Positions 1-8,244 of a DNA stretch of 64,000 nt are shown one piece after another. Origin of the DNA: Candidatus Diapherotrites archaeon (GTDB lineage: Archaea; Iainarchaeota; Iainarchaeia; Iainarchaeales; 1-14-0-10-31-34); assembly GCA_040755695.1 (NCBI GenBank), contig JBFMAK010000003.1:37879-101878 (forward strand), read 5' to 3'. The first letter of the stretch is position 1. Each line of letters starts with the position of its first letter. The position numbers were made by a program, and so were the translations under genes. The notes beneath the pieces are model-generated. The model made no database searches and was not told the origin of the DNA. It was given only the letters and a program-made list of their open reading frames with translations.

Positions 1-1082
1 GAAAGAGCCCATCTCATAGCAGTTGTGGGGAGAGAAACAGGAACCGTAATAGAAAGAGAAATTGAAGTGTCATTTCCTGCGCCGTCAGACAAGGCAATGC
101 TGCCTGAATAAATTCCGCTTGAAGCTCCTGCAGGGACTAAAACAGTAATTAATTTGCTTTGGCAGGACTGAGCTGAAAGAGGCGAAATTGAAGTAATTGA
201 TTCAACCCAAGAGCCTGGCGCTCCAGCTGAAGGAGTGAAAGAAACATTTGCCATAACGGAATCTGAGGTATTGCATACAGTGAAGGTTTTAGTGCTTGAA
301 CTGCCAGCAGAAATTGTGTCAGTAAAATAATTCGGTACTACAACTAAATAAGACTGGGGGCCTCCTTGAACCAATACTTCTGCATTCAAAGGCACACTCA
401 GATTTTCTGTAGTTGAACCATAAGTGCCAATAATATTTAGTGTGCCGACATAATTGCCCACTGCACTCGAGGAAGCCGTAAAATTCAAATCAACTATTTT
501 GCTTTGATTTAGAGCAAGAATGAAAGAAGAATCACTCAAGGAAAGAGTGACAGCAGTATTGTTCCAGTCCTTTGAAAGGGAGAAATTAATGCTGCTTTTC
601 CCAAGGTTTGTAATTGTAATGCTCTCAGTCTTTGTTGTACTTTGAAGCATTTGAGTGTAAATGGACTGAACGCTCAACTGAATTGAAGTGCTTCCAATTC
701 TTACAAAGTTTTCTGCTGAAGTCACCCAAAGCCAGTGGCCTCCAGGCTCTGTTGGAAGGCTCCCGTAAACATCCACATCGGTTGAAGCAAAAATGTCAGA
801 GCCAGAAACATTAAAGTTTATTGTCCTATTAGAAATAAGGGTCTTGCTTGGGTCAATGCCATTAGGAATCCTGATAAAAACAAGCTTTTTTGCTCCTGGG
901 CCTTGAGAGTAAACATCTTTTACTGCCTGAGCCAATTCATTCACTGAAGTCAAAGCGTCATCCTTTTCTCTCTGGGAATTCAATCCAATAATGTTGTTGT
1001 TCGCGAGAGCAATAATTGAAAGAAGCGCAATCAGGGATACAGCAAAAATTATTATTAACTCAATTGAGCTCTGGCCTCTCAT
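1..1082 (-). CDS. Large secreted/surface protein with class III (pilin-type) signal, partial
   Basis: Reading the minus strand from the ATG at 1082 gives an open frame that runs off the left edge (about 360 codons, no stop). It begins MRGQSSIELIII followed by a hydrophobic stretch of about 18 residues. This is the archaeal class III signal layout: a basic n-region, a Gly-Gln cleavage site, Glu at +5, and the hydrophobic part retained after cleavage by a PibD/FlaK-like peptidase. The rest is Ser/Thr/Asn-rich beta-type sequence with many N-x-S/T sequons, as expected of an N-glycosylated surface protein. The C-terminus lies outside the window. The exact function (adhesin, pilin-like or S-layer associated) cannot be told. 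Confidence 0.8.
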   Translation of the reverse strand, partial: MRGQSSIELIIIFAVSLIALLSIIALANNNIIGLNSQREKDDALTSVNELAQAVKDVYSQGPGAKKLVFIRIPNGIDPSKTLISNRTINFNVSGSDIFASTDVDVYGSLPTEPGGHWLWVTSAENFVRIGSTSIQLSVQSIYTQMLQSTTKTESITITNLGKSSINFSLSKDWNNTAVTLSLSDSSFILALNQSKIVDLNFTASSSAVGNYVGTLNIIGTYGSTTENLSVPLNAEVLVQGGPQSYLVVVPNYFTDTISAGSSSTKTFTVCNTSDSVMANVSFTPSAGAPGSWVESITSISPLSAQSCQSKLITVLVPAGASSGIYSGSIALSDGAGNDTSISLSITVPVSLPTTAMRWAL

Positions 1083-1185
1083 TTTAACCAACAAAAAAAA
1101 TCATTCCATTATAATTAGGGGAAAGTGCTTAATAATTTTATTCACTGAAAGAAGAATACAAAGAAAAAAAATGAAAGAAAAAGAA

Positions 1186-1437
1186 TTACATTGCCCTCAG
1201 CATTGCAGAAAGCCTTGATTGAGCCCAAAAGATTGCTGCAACACATAAAACAGAAACAAAGTAATACTTGAATGCACTAAAACTGTCTCCGTGCAATTGG
1301 GTTATAAGGCCTTCAATGAAAGCAGTGACAGCAAGAGAGGTCATTACAATTGCAATTATTATGACAAAAACAATCTTTGCCTGCTGGCTTTTCACAGAAG
1401 AAAAAGAAACAATTCCACTAGCAGCCAAATCCTTCAC
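1186..1437 (-). CDS. Small two-helix membrane protein, unknown
   Basis: 83 residues with two hydrophobic segments (about residues 21-45 and 58-75) and short basic ends, consistent with a small integral membrane protein. It lies 15 bp downstream of the KaiC-like gene on the same strand, so it is probably co-transcribed and could anchor or report to that ATPase; this is inference from position only. No family was recognised. Confidence 0.6.
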   Translation of the reverse strand: MKDLAASGIVSFSSVKSQQAKIVFVIIIAIVMTSLAVTAFIEGLITQLHGDSFSAFKYYFVSVLCVAAIFWAQSRLSAMLRAM

Positions 1438-1452
1438 CCCCCTTTATTTTCA

Positions 1453-2181
1453 TTAGAATACTTCCACATCAGCATAAATTTTAATTCCATCCTGCTCAAA
1501 TGTAATAGCACACAATTTGTTTGTATGCCTTGTGCCCCTCATTTTGAGGATTTCCATGCTGTGCACTCTCACGTCCTTCTGCTCTTTCTTTTCATAGTAA
1601 AGGGAAATAACAGCATCGGCAAGAAAGCCAACAGAGCCTCGCTCAGACTCTGCTTCCTGTGGGGTCATCTCAGAAATCACAATTGAAGTGCAACCCCATT
1701 TCCTGAGCATGTCAAAGAAAGCAAGAATTGACTCCCTTTGCTGGTACTCGTCCTTGAACAAAAGAGAATAAGCAGTAATTGAATCAATCACCAGTCTTTT
1801 GGCATTAATTGCCTTTATTGCATCCCTTATAGGGCCACCGCCCTGCTCCAACAGCTTTCCGACTTGATGAGGCTTATACTCCAGAACAGAAAACAATTTC
1901 TTTTTCTCTAACTCCTCGAAATTCCAGCCGTACTCTTCATTATGCCTGTACAAGGAGTCCTTTGATTCTTCAAAGCTTATCAGGATTCCGGCCTCATTAT
2001 AATTTTTTGCTCCATAATACAAGAACTGCAATCCAAAAGTAGTCTTTCCAGTTCCAGCACTGCCTGTAACCAATATTACCGAACCTTTCTCGAATCCTCC
2101 TTCAATCAATTCATCCAAACCAAAAATTCCTGTTGAAACCCTTTCAATTGACTCCTTCTTCTTATTTAATTCCCCTTCCAT
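1453..2181 (-). CDS. KaiC/RAD55-family single-domain ATPase
   Basis: 242 residues forming one RecA-fold KaiC-like domain. Visible motifs are the N-terminal GxxGLDELIEGG signature (about 18-29), Walker A GSAGTGKT (40-47), the acidic pair in ISFEES (68-73, the KaiC catalytic Glu region) and Walker B RLVIDS (129-134). It lacks the second KaiC domain of circadian KaiC. Archaeal single-domain members are usually regulatory ATPases tied to signalling or motility. It sits beside a Walker A-less paralogue (2257) and a second intact copy (2904) and probably forms an operon with the membrane protein at 1186. The family is clear; the role is unknown. Confidence 0.88.
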   Translation of the reverse strand: MEGELNKKKESIERVSTGIFGLDELIEGGFEKGSVILVTGSAGTGKTTFGLQFLYYGAKNYNEAGILISFEESKDSLYRHNEEYGWNFEELEKKKLFSVLEYKPHQVGKLLEQGGGPIRDAIKAINAKRLVIDSITAYSLLFKDEYQQRESILAFFDMLRKWGCTSIVISEMTPQEAESERGSVGFLADAVISLYYEKKEQKDVRVHSMEILKMRGTRHTNKLCAITFEQDGIKIYADVEVF

Positions 2182-2256
2182 AAAACCACAAAAAAAACTT
2201 GAATTTTAATTAATTAAGAGAAAGGTTAATATTAATCTTTTGCCTAATCTAAGGAT

Positions 2257-2892
2257 ATGACCATAAAAGAATACCTTCAATCAAAACAGAACATTGTGCT
2301 CATAATACCAAACGAAAGATATCCTGATGCAGTAATTTCAATTGCAAAAGAACTCCTTTCACTGGAAGGAGACTTTCTTTACGTCAGCATAAACAAGCCC
2401 TGCCAAGACATACTTAAACAATTGGACAAAAGGCAGACAGAGAAGTTCTACTGCGTTGACTGCATAAGCAGGAGCTTTTCTCCTTCCCAGGCAACAAAAA
2501 TAGAACAAGAAAAAATAGCGCAAAGATTCTACTTCATAGACAACCCTCACTCCCTCACGCAATTAGGCCTGGGAATAACAAAAATGCTTGAAAACAAGAA
2601 AATAAAACAAATGCTGTTCGATTCAATTTCAACCCTCCTGATCTACAATGAAGAAAAAGAGGTCATGAAATTCATTCATCATGTAATGAGCAAGGTAAGG
2701 GAGACAGAATGCAGGGCAGTATTCACTTCACTCAAAGAAGACGTGAGCTCAATGCTCGTAAAAGAAATAACACTCTTCGCAGACGCAATAATAGAATACA
2801 AAGAAACAGAGAAAAGAAAATTTGGCGGCCCAGAAATAAAAGATACTCAGACAAAAAAGAAAATGGAAGACTTCGAAGAAATAAAACTGTAA
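2257..2892 (+). CDS. Degenerate KaiC-like protein lacking Walker A
   Basis: 211 residues. The fold order resembles the adjacent KaiC-like ATPases: a beta-strand IVLIIP where the P-loop should be, a Walker B-like QMLFDSIS near residue 128, then a C-terminal strand with FADAIIEYKE that parallels the VCDGVIVLYF and LADAVISLYY segments of its neighbours. No GxxxxGK[ST] motif is present, so ATP binding is unlikely. It is transcribed away from the gene at 1453 and converges on the one at 2904. The start follows AAGGAT directly. A regulatory pseudo-ATPase that pairs with the active copies is my inference. An acidic/basic tail of about 25 residues ends the protein. Confidence 0.72.
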   Translation: MTIKEYLQSKQNIVLIIPNERYPDAVISIAKELLSLEGDFLYVSINKPCQDILKQLDKRQTEKFYCVDCISRSFSPSQATKIEQEKIAQRFYFIDNPHSLTQLGLGITKMLENKKIKQMLFDSISTLLIYNEEKEVMKFIHHVMSKVRETECRAVFTSLKEDVSSMLVKEITLFADAIIEYKETEKRKFGGPEIKDTQTKKKMEDFEEIKL

Positions 2893-2903
2893 AAAAAAGA
2901 GAA

Positions 2904-3617
2904 TTAAAGGTTGATTCCTTCCCAAGGGATTTCTTCCTTGGGCCTGATTGTAATTCCTTTATCATTTATTTCGAACGGGTGAGGGCTCATTGACTGCTGG
3001 GTGCCCCTCATTTTTCTCACGAAAATAGACCTGTGAGGCGGATGAAAATAAAGCACTATAACACCATCACACACGAATTCCTCCACTCCAAAGGCACTGA
3101 AGGTGTTCTTGTCCCCTTTTGTCTCTGTTGTAAGAACTGTAGTGCAATCCAATTTCTTCAACCCATCAGTAAACATGAATAAAGTCTTCCTCATTGCAGC
3201 TGAGCCCTTAATCCACATTGCAAGAGCAGTAGTAGAATCTATTACAAGCCTTTGGGCTCCAATCCTTTCAACGTACTCGGTGATAATATTCAGTTCCTCC
3301 ATTACCTCATCCTCTATATTCTCTGCCTCTTTTTCAGCCAAATTCAATTTATAGATTTTAAACAAATTCCTGTCCTGCAATCTTTTAATGTCCCACCTGA
3401 AATTCTCCATGTCCCAAGTAATATTCTTCAAATTGGTTTCCAAGGTAACATACAATCCCGACTCATTCAGTTTTGCTGCTCCATAATACAAGAACTGCAA
3501 GGTAAAAATTGTCTTTCCTGTTCCAGAGCCACCTGAGATAAGAATTGAGGAGCCCTTAGGCAAGCCTCCCTCAATCAATTCATCCAAACCATCAATACCT
3601 GACGGAATCCTCTTCAT
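2904..3617 (-). CDS. KaiC/RAD55-family single-domain ATPase
   Basis: About 237 residues from the ATG at 3617, preferred over an in-frame TTG at 3629 because family members begin close to the RIPSGIDGLDELI motif and a GGTGTGGGG stretch precedes the ATG. Walker A is GGSGTGKT and Walker B RLVIDST. The acidic pair seen in the first copy is reduced to LET here, so hydrolysis may differ. It is a paralogue of the gene at 1453 and converges on the Walker A-less copy at 2257. Probably a nucleotide-dependent regulatory protein; target unknown. Confidence 0.87.
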   Translation of the reverse strand: MKRIPSGIDGLDELIEGGLPKGSSILISGGSGTGKTIFTLQFLYYGAAKLNESGLYVTLETNLKNITWDMENFRWDIKRLQDRNLFKIYKLNLAEKEAENIEDEVMEELNIITEYVERIGAQRLVIDSTTALAMWIKGSAAMRKTLFMFTDGLKKLDCTTVLTTETKGDKNTFSAFGVEEFVCDGVIVLYFHPPHRSIFVRKMRGTQQSMSPHPFEINDKGITIRPKEEIPWEGINL

Positions 3618-3721
3618 GCCCCACACCAAACCAATTATTTAATTATTTTTAATTAATGCCATAAAAAATACAGTAAAATAATTAATAAACCTTGCAGTCA
3701 AAAAAAGAGGAAAAAGAAAAA

Positions 3722-3793
3722 AAACCAGTCAGGTCGCCCATCTCTCACCATCTTCCCTTCGGAATCTGAGTCATCGTCGTTCTTCATCCCGGC
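3722..3793 (-). ncRNA. Possible C/D box small RNA
   Basis: A compact, more GC-rich island in an A/T-rich 364-bp gap. Read on the minus strand it has a C-like box GGGATGA (3783-3789, one mismatch to RTGATGA), a C'-like ATGGTGA, a perfect D box CTGA (3728-3731), and a T-run just after it. The 12 nt before the D box contain GATGGGCG, complementary to 16S nucleotides 11230-11237. The boxes are imperfect, so this is a weak call. Confidence 0.25.
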
Positions 3794-3890
3794 AAAATAA
3801 CTATGTAAAGAAAAAAATTAAAAGAAAGAAGTTTGCTTAGCGCAAGAGAAAAGCTTAAAAATAACTTAATGCCAATAAATAACTGCCTTT

Positions 3891-3954
3891 AAAACTTTTT
3901 CTCCGGGAAAAGTTTTATCAAAAAAAACTTTTAAAAAAAGTTTTATCAAAAACC
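3891..3954. repeat. Two A/T palindromic elements (AAAACTTTT...AAAAGTTTT-ATCAAAAA)
   Basis: Two successive inverted repeats: 3891-3899 with 3908-3916, and 3924-3932 with 3936-3944. Each is followed by ATCAAAAA. The same palindrome plus ATCAAAAA tail recurs at 11821 and as a tandem array at 28528. They lie just upstream of the zinc-ribbon gene at 3982. Confidence 0.75.
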
Positions 3955-3981
3955 AGCAGAAAAAATTTGGGGTGATGTAAA

Positions 3982-4245
3982 GTGAAATTCAAATACTGTC
4001 CTTCCTGCGGTTCAATGCAGTTGAAGTACAACGGCCAAAGCCTTGTGTGCACTAAATGCAATTATGCAGGCCAAATGAAAGAAGATGCAATGGACAAAAT
4101 CAACGCCTTTGTAACGAGCGTGAAAAGGGGTAACAGCTCTCAGGTAATGGTGGAGAGAACGCCAAGGGAATTCGGGCAACAGATAATTCCAGTAAAAGAG
4201 AAATTAAAAAAGTTTTCTGGTTCAGAGGACTTCGAGATACTCTAA
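3982..4245 (+). CDS. Zinc-ribbon protein, RPB9/TFS-like N-terminus
   Basis: 87 residues from a GTG start with a GGGGTGAT ribosome-binding site. The N-terminal 30 residues hold CPSCGSMQL...CTKCNYAG, a C-x2-C/C-x2-C zinc ribbon like the first ribbon of RpoM/TFS transcription factors. The second TFIIS-type ribbon with its acidic tip is absent; the remainder is a basic linker and an acidic end (SEDFEIL). It may be a small RNA-polymerase-associated or other nucleic-acid-binding protein. The family call rests only on the zinc ligands and spacing. Confidence 0.6.
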   Translation: MKFKYCPSCGSMQLKYNGQSLVCTKCNYAGQMKEDAMDKINAFVTSVKRGNSSQVMVERTPREFGQQIIPVKEKLKKFSGSEDFEIL

Positions 4246-4346
4246 AAAAAGAGGAAAAAGAAATCACCTTGAAAGCGCTCTGAACAACTATTTTTATTAA
4301 TTGGTTCAATAATTAAATTATTAAATCAAGTTCGTAAGGTGAAACC

Positions 4347-4544
4347 ATGGGAATAGGAATAGACGAAAAATACATTAAATTAAGCAGGCAGAAAGACAAG
4401 TTCAGGAAAAAGGATGAACCGGAAAAAGAATTCTCCTGCCTGAACTGCGGGAAGGTCCTCACAAACAAGGGAAATTATTTGTATTACAGGCGCTTCTGCT
4501 CAGAGCAATGCCTTGAAGAATACAAGAACACAGCAGGAATTTAA
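4347..4544 (+). CDS. Small zinc-finger protein, TRASH/FCS-like
   Basis: 65 residues. After a basic N-terminal third comes CLNCGK (C-x2-C) and then FCSEQCLEEY (C-x3-C), the cysteine layout of TRASH/FCS-type zinc fingers often found in small archaeal metal-sensing or nucleic-acid-binding proteins. AAGGTGA lies just upstream of the ATG. It is followed 32 bp later by an unrelated charged protein. No more specific function can be given. Confidence 0.6.
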   Translation: MGIGIDEKYIKLSRQKDKFRKKDEPEKEFSCLNCGKVLTNKGNYLYYRRFCSEQCLEEYKNTAGI

Positions 4545-4576
4545 TCCAGTTTTCTACTTAAAAATTGGGGTCGTAA

Positions 4577-5521
4577 ATGAGCGAAAAAAAGAGAAGGTCA
4601 AGAGAACGCACGAGAAAGGAACTGCTTCTCTACTATAAGAGCAAATACCCAGAAATAATTCCCGACCTTGTTTCAGGCTCAAGAATGTTCCCCCCAGAAA
4701 TAAAAAAGATATTAAAGAAACCAGCCAAGGAAATGAGCTTCGAAGAAAAAGTAAAAGAAATAAGAAAAATAGAACCAAACAAAGAAAAAGTAGAAAATTA
4801 CATCAAGGAATACTACAAACTTAGGATAGAAGCACTCAAAAAAATAGCCCCACACAGCAAAGGGCGCCTGGAAAATTTTGATGTTAAAATTGAGAAGAAA
4901 GATGGAAGATATGTTGTCAGGAAAAAAAGAGATATGCAAAAAATTGCTCAAATTTTAGAGCCGAGAATTGAATCAGGCATTCTGCTCAAGCACATTCACG
5001 ACAAAAAAACAAGCACTGGCGATTACTTCACAGATTTATACGGTGCACTAGTAGCAGATATAAGAAATATAAAAGAAATTATAACAGAAAGAGAAAAAGG
5101 CCTGCCAAGAAAAAGAGGCTTAGAAGAAATAAGGAAAATAGCTGAAAAGGTAAAAGTGCAAAGCGAAGGACAACTCACCGGAAAAGAAAAAAAATTGTTG
5201 GGTGAATATGAAACAGCTAATAAAAGCGGGAAGAAAATCCCTGAAAGTGAGATGAGCAAAATAAATGAAGTGCTTAGAAAAAAAGAAAAGCTGGAAAAAA
5301 TAGGTTTAACACGAGAAGAAATGGAGAGATATGCCGCCTATAGAATACGAGAAAGTGAGGCAAAAAAGGGTTGGGTGACAGCTGAAAAATTAAGGAAAAG
5401 ACTCCGGCGCAAAAGAAGAATCTTTTTGAGTGATAAAGATAGTATTATCAGAAGAATTCAAACAACCTCTTTTTTGCAGCCAAAAAATTTAAGGCACACT
5501 AGAAAACTTAGAATGCACTAA
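4577..5521 (+). CDS. Highly charged helical protein, unknown
   Basis: 314 residues, strongly rich in Lys, Arg and Glu, predicted mostly alpha-helical with coiled-coil-like stretches (about 60-100, 160-260). No signal peptide, membrane segment or recognised motif. The basic C-terminus (RKRLRRKRR and onwards) suggests nucleic-acid contact, but that is only composition. It begins near a GGGG stretch upstream of the ATG. It may be lineage-specific. Confidence 0.5.
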   Translation: MSEKKRRSRERTRKELLLYYKSKYPEIIPDLVSGSRMFPPEIKKILKKPAKEMSFEEKVKEIRKIEPNKEKVENYIKEYYKLRIEALKKIAPHSKGRLENFDVKIEKKDGRYVVRKKRDMQKIAQILEPRIESGILLKHIHDKKTSTGDYFTDLYGALVADIRNIKEIITEREKGLPRKRGLEEIRKIAEKVKVQSEGQLTGKEKKLLGEYETANKSGKKIPESEMSKINEVLRKKEKLEKIGLTREEMERYAAYRIRESEAKKGWVTAEKLRKRLRRKRRIFLSDKDSIIRRIQTTSFLQPKNLRHTRKLRMH

Positions 5522-5541
5522 AAGACAATTTACTGCAATTT

Positions 5542-6192
5542 TCACGTTTTCTTCAAAGGCACGAAAACAAAGTATCCTGGCAAAGGAATTATCTTCCTGA
5601 TCTTGCCTTTGGATTTATCTATTACCTGCATTTGCTGGCTCCAATGGTCTCCAACAGGGGCAACAATTTTTCCGCCTTCACTTAACTGCTCAACCAAAGC
5701 TTCAGGCACATCGCCTGCTGCAGCGCTCAAGAGAATCCTGTCAAAAGGCATTCTTTCACTTAAACCTTTAGTGCCGTCACCCAAGAAAAGCTCTGCATTC
5801 CTGCAGCCCTGCAGTTTCAGGTTCTCTTTTGCCTGCTCAAACAATTCCTTCACCAACTCAATTCCAAAAACCTTTCCTTTAGGCCCAACAATCTCTGAGA
5901 GCAGAGCACATACATAGCCTGAGCCAGAGCCAACCTCAAGCACCTTCATTCCCTCTCCTGCATCAAGCAATTCAAGCATTACAGCAATAGTGTAAGGCTG
6001 GCTTATTGTCTGATTGAATCCAATAGGGAAAGCGTTATCAGAGTAAGCGTATTCAGTTAAATGAGAAGGCATGAAGAGCTCTCTCTTCACTTTAAGGAAA
6101 GCTTTTTCAATCAAAAGAGACTTTATTACATCAGATTCTTTGAGGTAGCGCACTAAATTATTTCTCTTCAACTCAAATTCTCTTTCATTCAT
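5542..6192 (-). CDS. pcm: Protein-L-isoaspartate O-methyltransferase
   Basis: 216 residues, normal length for Pcm. It repairs L-isoaspartyl residues in aged proteins using S-adenosylmethionine. The substrate-region signature ISQPYTIAVMLELL (about 63-76) precedes SAM motif I VLEVGSGSGYVCALL, then the acidic motif FGIEL, and the C-terminal GGKIVAPVG. It overlaps the upstream regulator gene by 4 nt (ATGA), so it is the last gene of the L40e-UbiA-HTH-pcm operon. Confidence 0.93.
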   Translation of the reverse strand: MNEREFELKRNNLVRYLKESDVIKSLLIEKAFLKVKRELFMPSHLTEYAYSDNAFPIGFNQTISQPYTIAVMLELLDAGEGMKVLEVGSGSGYVCALLSEIVGPKGKVFGIELVKELFEQAKENLKLQGCRNAELFLGDGTKGLSERMPFDRILLSAAAGDVPEALVEQLSEGGKIVAPVGDHWSQQMQVIDKSKGKIRKIIPLPGYFVFVPLKKT

Positions 6193-7121
6193 TTCTTCTC
6201 CCTTCTCTTTATTTCTGCAAGCAATTCATTAATCCTGCTGTAAGAATCCAATTCTTCCTCCTGAATTACTGGAGTACCTGAAATCCTTTCAATCTTGTAT
6301 TTTTTTGTAATTATAAGGGAATGGGAATCAAAGACAGCCTTTGCCTTCTCTAACACCAAAGCCTTCTTCTTTAATTCCTGCTTCTCTTTTCCCTTGTCTA
6401 TTAAAAGAAATTCCTTTTTCGAGCCCACAGCCCTAAAAGGCGAATGCTGAAGCTCAAAAACATCCAAGCCTAAATAGTGAATCTTCTCAATTGATTCGTC
6501 CTTAGGCATTGAATCAAAAGGCATTCTCTTCTCGCGCTCCAACTGGTCCTGAAAGAAAGAGTCAAGGAGATTCTTTTCCAAAACAAGGTCTACGCCCAAA
6601 GCCTTCTCCAGCTTCCTTGCAGTCCCAATGCTTGTCGAATGCCCGTGCTCGAACCTGTACAAAGACTCCTTTGTAATTCCAACTTTTCTAGCCAATTCCT
6701 CAAGGGACAAATCCTCTTTCGCCCTGCCCTCCCTTAATTTATTGTAATCCAATTCAACAATTGTTTTGCCCTTGAAATGCCTTACAGAAGGAGCAAAAGA
6801 ATCCAGAACAGAAGAAAAAGTATTAAAGGACATTACAGGAATAGAATGCCTTTCATAAATTTCTCCCTTCTTTAATTCGCCTAATCTTGTTTTCTCTCCA
6901 ATAACCAAAGCCATTGCATTAAATGTTTTGCCCAGCTTTAAAAGCTCCAAAGCCTGCTCTGGCCTTACGGCATCAATATTGGAGTAAACCTTCACAATCA
7001 AAGTGAAATTGTTCCTTTTGGCAATCAAATCAAAACAGGAATTGTAATCAAAAAAGCTGTTCACAGTAAAGCCTTTCCCGTTAAGAAAAGACACTAACTT
7101 GAATAAAACTACTTCCCTCAT
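6189..7121 (-). CDS. HTH transcriptional regulator of the archaeal COG1395 type
   Basis: About 310 residues. The N-terminal 120 residues resemble a restriction-endonuclease-like domain, and residues about 125-185 contain a Xre/Cro-type helix-turn-helix (SLEELARKVGITKESLYRFEHG, split here by my reading). This two-part layout matches the archaeal COG1395 family. An upstream in-frame TTG exists at 7139, but the ATG at 7121 lies about 25 nt after an ATTTAAAT TATA-like box, suggesting a leaderless internal promoter. It overlaps pcm by 4 nt. Confidence 0.82.
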   Translation of the reverse strand: MREVVLFKLVSFLNGKGFTVNSFFDYNSCFDLIAKRNNFTLIVKVYSNIDAVRPEQALELLKLGKTFNAMALVIGEKTRLGELKKGEIYERHSIPVMSFNTFSSVLDSFAPSVRHFKGKTIVELDYNKLREGRAKEDLSLEELARKVGITKESLYRFEHGHSTSIGTARKLEKALGVDLVLEKNLLDSFFQDQLEREKRMPFDSMPKDESIEKIHYLGLDVFELQHSPFRAVGSKKEFLLIDKGKEKQELKKKALVLEKAKAVFDSHSLIITKKYKIERISGTPVIQEEELDSYSRINELLAEIKRREKK

Positions 7122-7147
7122 ACAAAAAATTGTGCTCAAACAAAAAT

Positions 7148-7969
7148 TTAAATCAATGCGACAAGAAAGGCGATCATTCCAGCCAGCATTCCAAGCTTGG
7201 AGTAAAGCTGAGAGCTCCTGAATTCTTTTTCCAGGAGAAGCCTGAAAGCCCAGACAAACAAAAGAAAGGAAGCAACCATCAAAAAGAAGTAATAAAAATT
7301 AAAGAAAATCCCGGCAACAAAAGGATAAAAGCCTACAGCAACAGCAAGCAAATACAAGAACAAAGCAAAGAAAGCCAGAGGCCTCAATGAGAAAAATGAA
7401 CCTAAAGAAGTCTTTAATCCTCTGTCTCCCTTCAAGTCCTCCAAGTCCTTTGTTATCTCCCTGCCTAAATTGGCAAGGAAAGCAGAAATAGCCAGAATTA
7501 CAGGCAGGCAAAGGCTTTCACCTAAAAGGCCCCCGTAAATTATAGTGAAAGCAACACTGAAAGCAATCACATAATTTCCTATGAACTTAAATCTTCCAAG
7601 GAAAGCAGAATAAAAAATCAAGAGCAAAGCAAAAAACACTGCAAGCCAGAAATGCAATGAACCAATAAAATAAGAAAAGCCAATTCCAACCAAAAACAAA
7701 GCAATAGAATAAACCAATGAATTAAAGTAGCCTACTGCCTTCCTTGGAAGAGGCCTGTGCCTCTTAATTATCCTGTCGATTTCAACATCAAAAAAGTCAT
7801 TTATTGCCTGGCCTCCAGCACACACAAAGAACACAGCAAGCATTGAATACAGCAAAGGCAAGTCAAAATAAAAAGAATTCATTGAAAGGCTGAAACCCAA
7901 GAATGCTCCAAAAGCCGCAATCAGGCAATTAAAAGGCCTTATGATTTTAATATAATCCCTTAAGCTCAT
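7148..7969 (-). CDS. UbiA-family prenyltransferase, probable digeranylgeranylglyceryl phosphate synthase
   Basis: 273 residues with about eight membrane helices. The first Asp-rich motif is NDFFDVEIDRI with the following RHRPLP, typical of archaeal GGGP geranylgeranyltransferase; the second motif is DLEDLKGD. This enzyme attaches the second geranylgeranyl chain in archaeal ether lipids. It starts 6 bp after the L40e stop codon. Other UbiA enzymes (menaquinone or heme pathways) share the fold, but the motif form and archaeal setting favour lipid synthesis. Confidence 0.85.
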   Translation of the reverse strand: MSLRDYIKIIRPFNCLIAAFGAFLGFSLSMNSFYFDLPLLYSMLAVFFVCAGGQAINDFFDVEIDRIIKRHRPLPRKAVGYFNSLVYSIALFLVGIGFSYFIGSLHFWLAVFFALLLIFYSAFLGRFKFIGNYVIAFSVAFTIIYGGLLGESLCLPVILAISAFLANLGREITKDLEDLKGDRGLKTSLGSFFSLRPLAFFALFLYLLAVAVGFYPFVAGIFFNFYYFFLMVASFLLFVWAFRLLLEKEFRSSQLYSKLGMLAGMIAFLVALI

Positions 7970-7975
7970 AAAGCA

Positions 7976-8140
7976 TTACACTTTCTTTACAGCCTTCCTC
8001 TTCAACCTCAATTTCTTGGAATTGCATTTCCTGCACTTGGAAGGCCTCTTTCCGGGAGTAGCCCTGTTCTTTGCATTGCACCTCATGCAAATCCACACAT
8101 TGCTGTAAAGCCTTGAATCCGCCTGCTCAAACCTTGCCAT
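7976..8140 (-). CDS. rpl40e: Ribosomal protein L40e
   Basis: A 54-residue frame on the minus strand beginning MARFEQADSRLYSNVWICMR and carrying WICMRCNAKN and KCRKCN, a C-x2-C/C-x2-C zinc motif in the order seen in archaeal L40e, then a very basic tail. The length matches archaeal L40e (about 50 residues). The ATG at 8140 follows GGTGATG. It heads the operon that continues into the lipid prenyltransferase 6 bp downstream. Confidence 0.9.
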   Translation of the reverse strand: MARFEQADSRLYSNVWICMRCNAKNRATPGKRPSKCRKCNSKKLRLKRKAVKKV

Positions 8141-8244
8141 TACATCACCTGACAGAAAAACAAAAAACGATTACAATCAAATTAAATAATTATTCCCCCC
8201 CAAATATTAAAAAACCAGTTGTAAAACACTGGGAAAGGCTTTAT

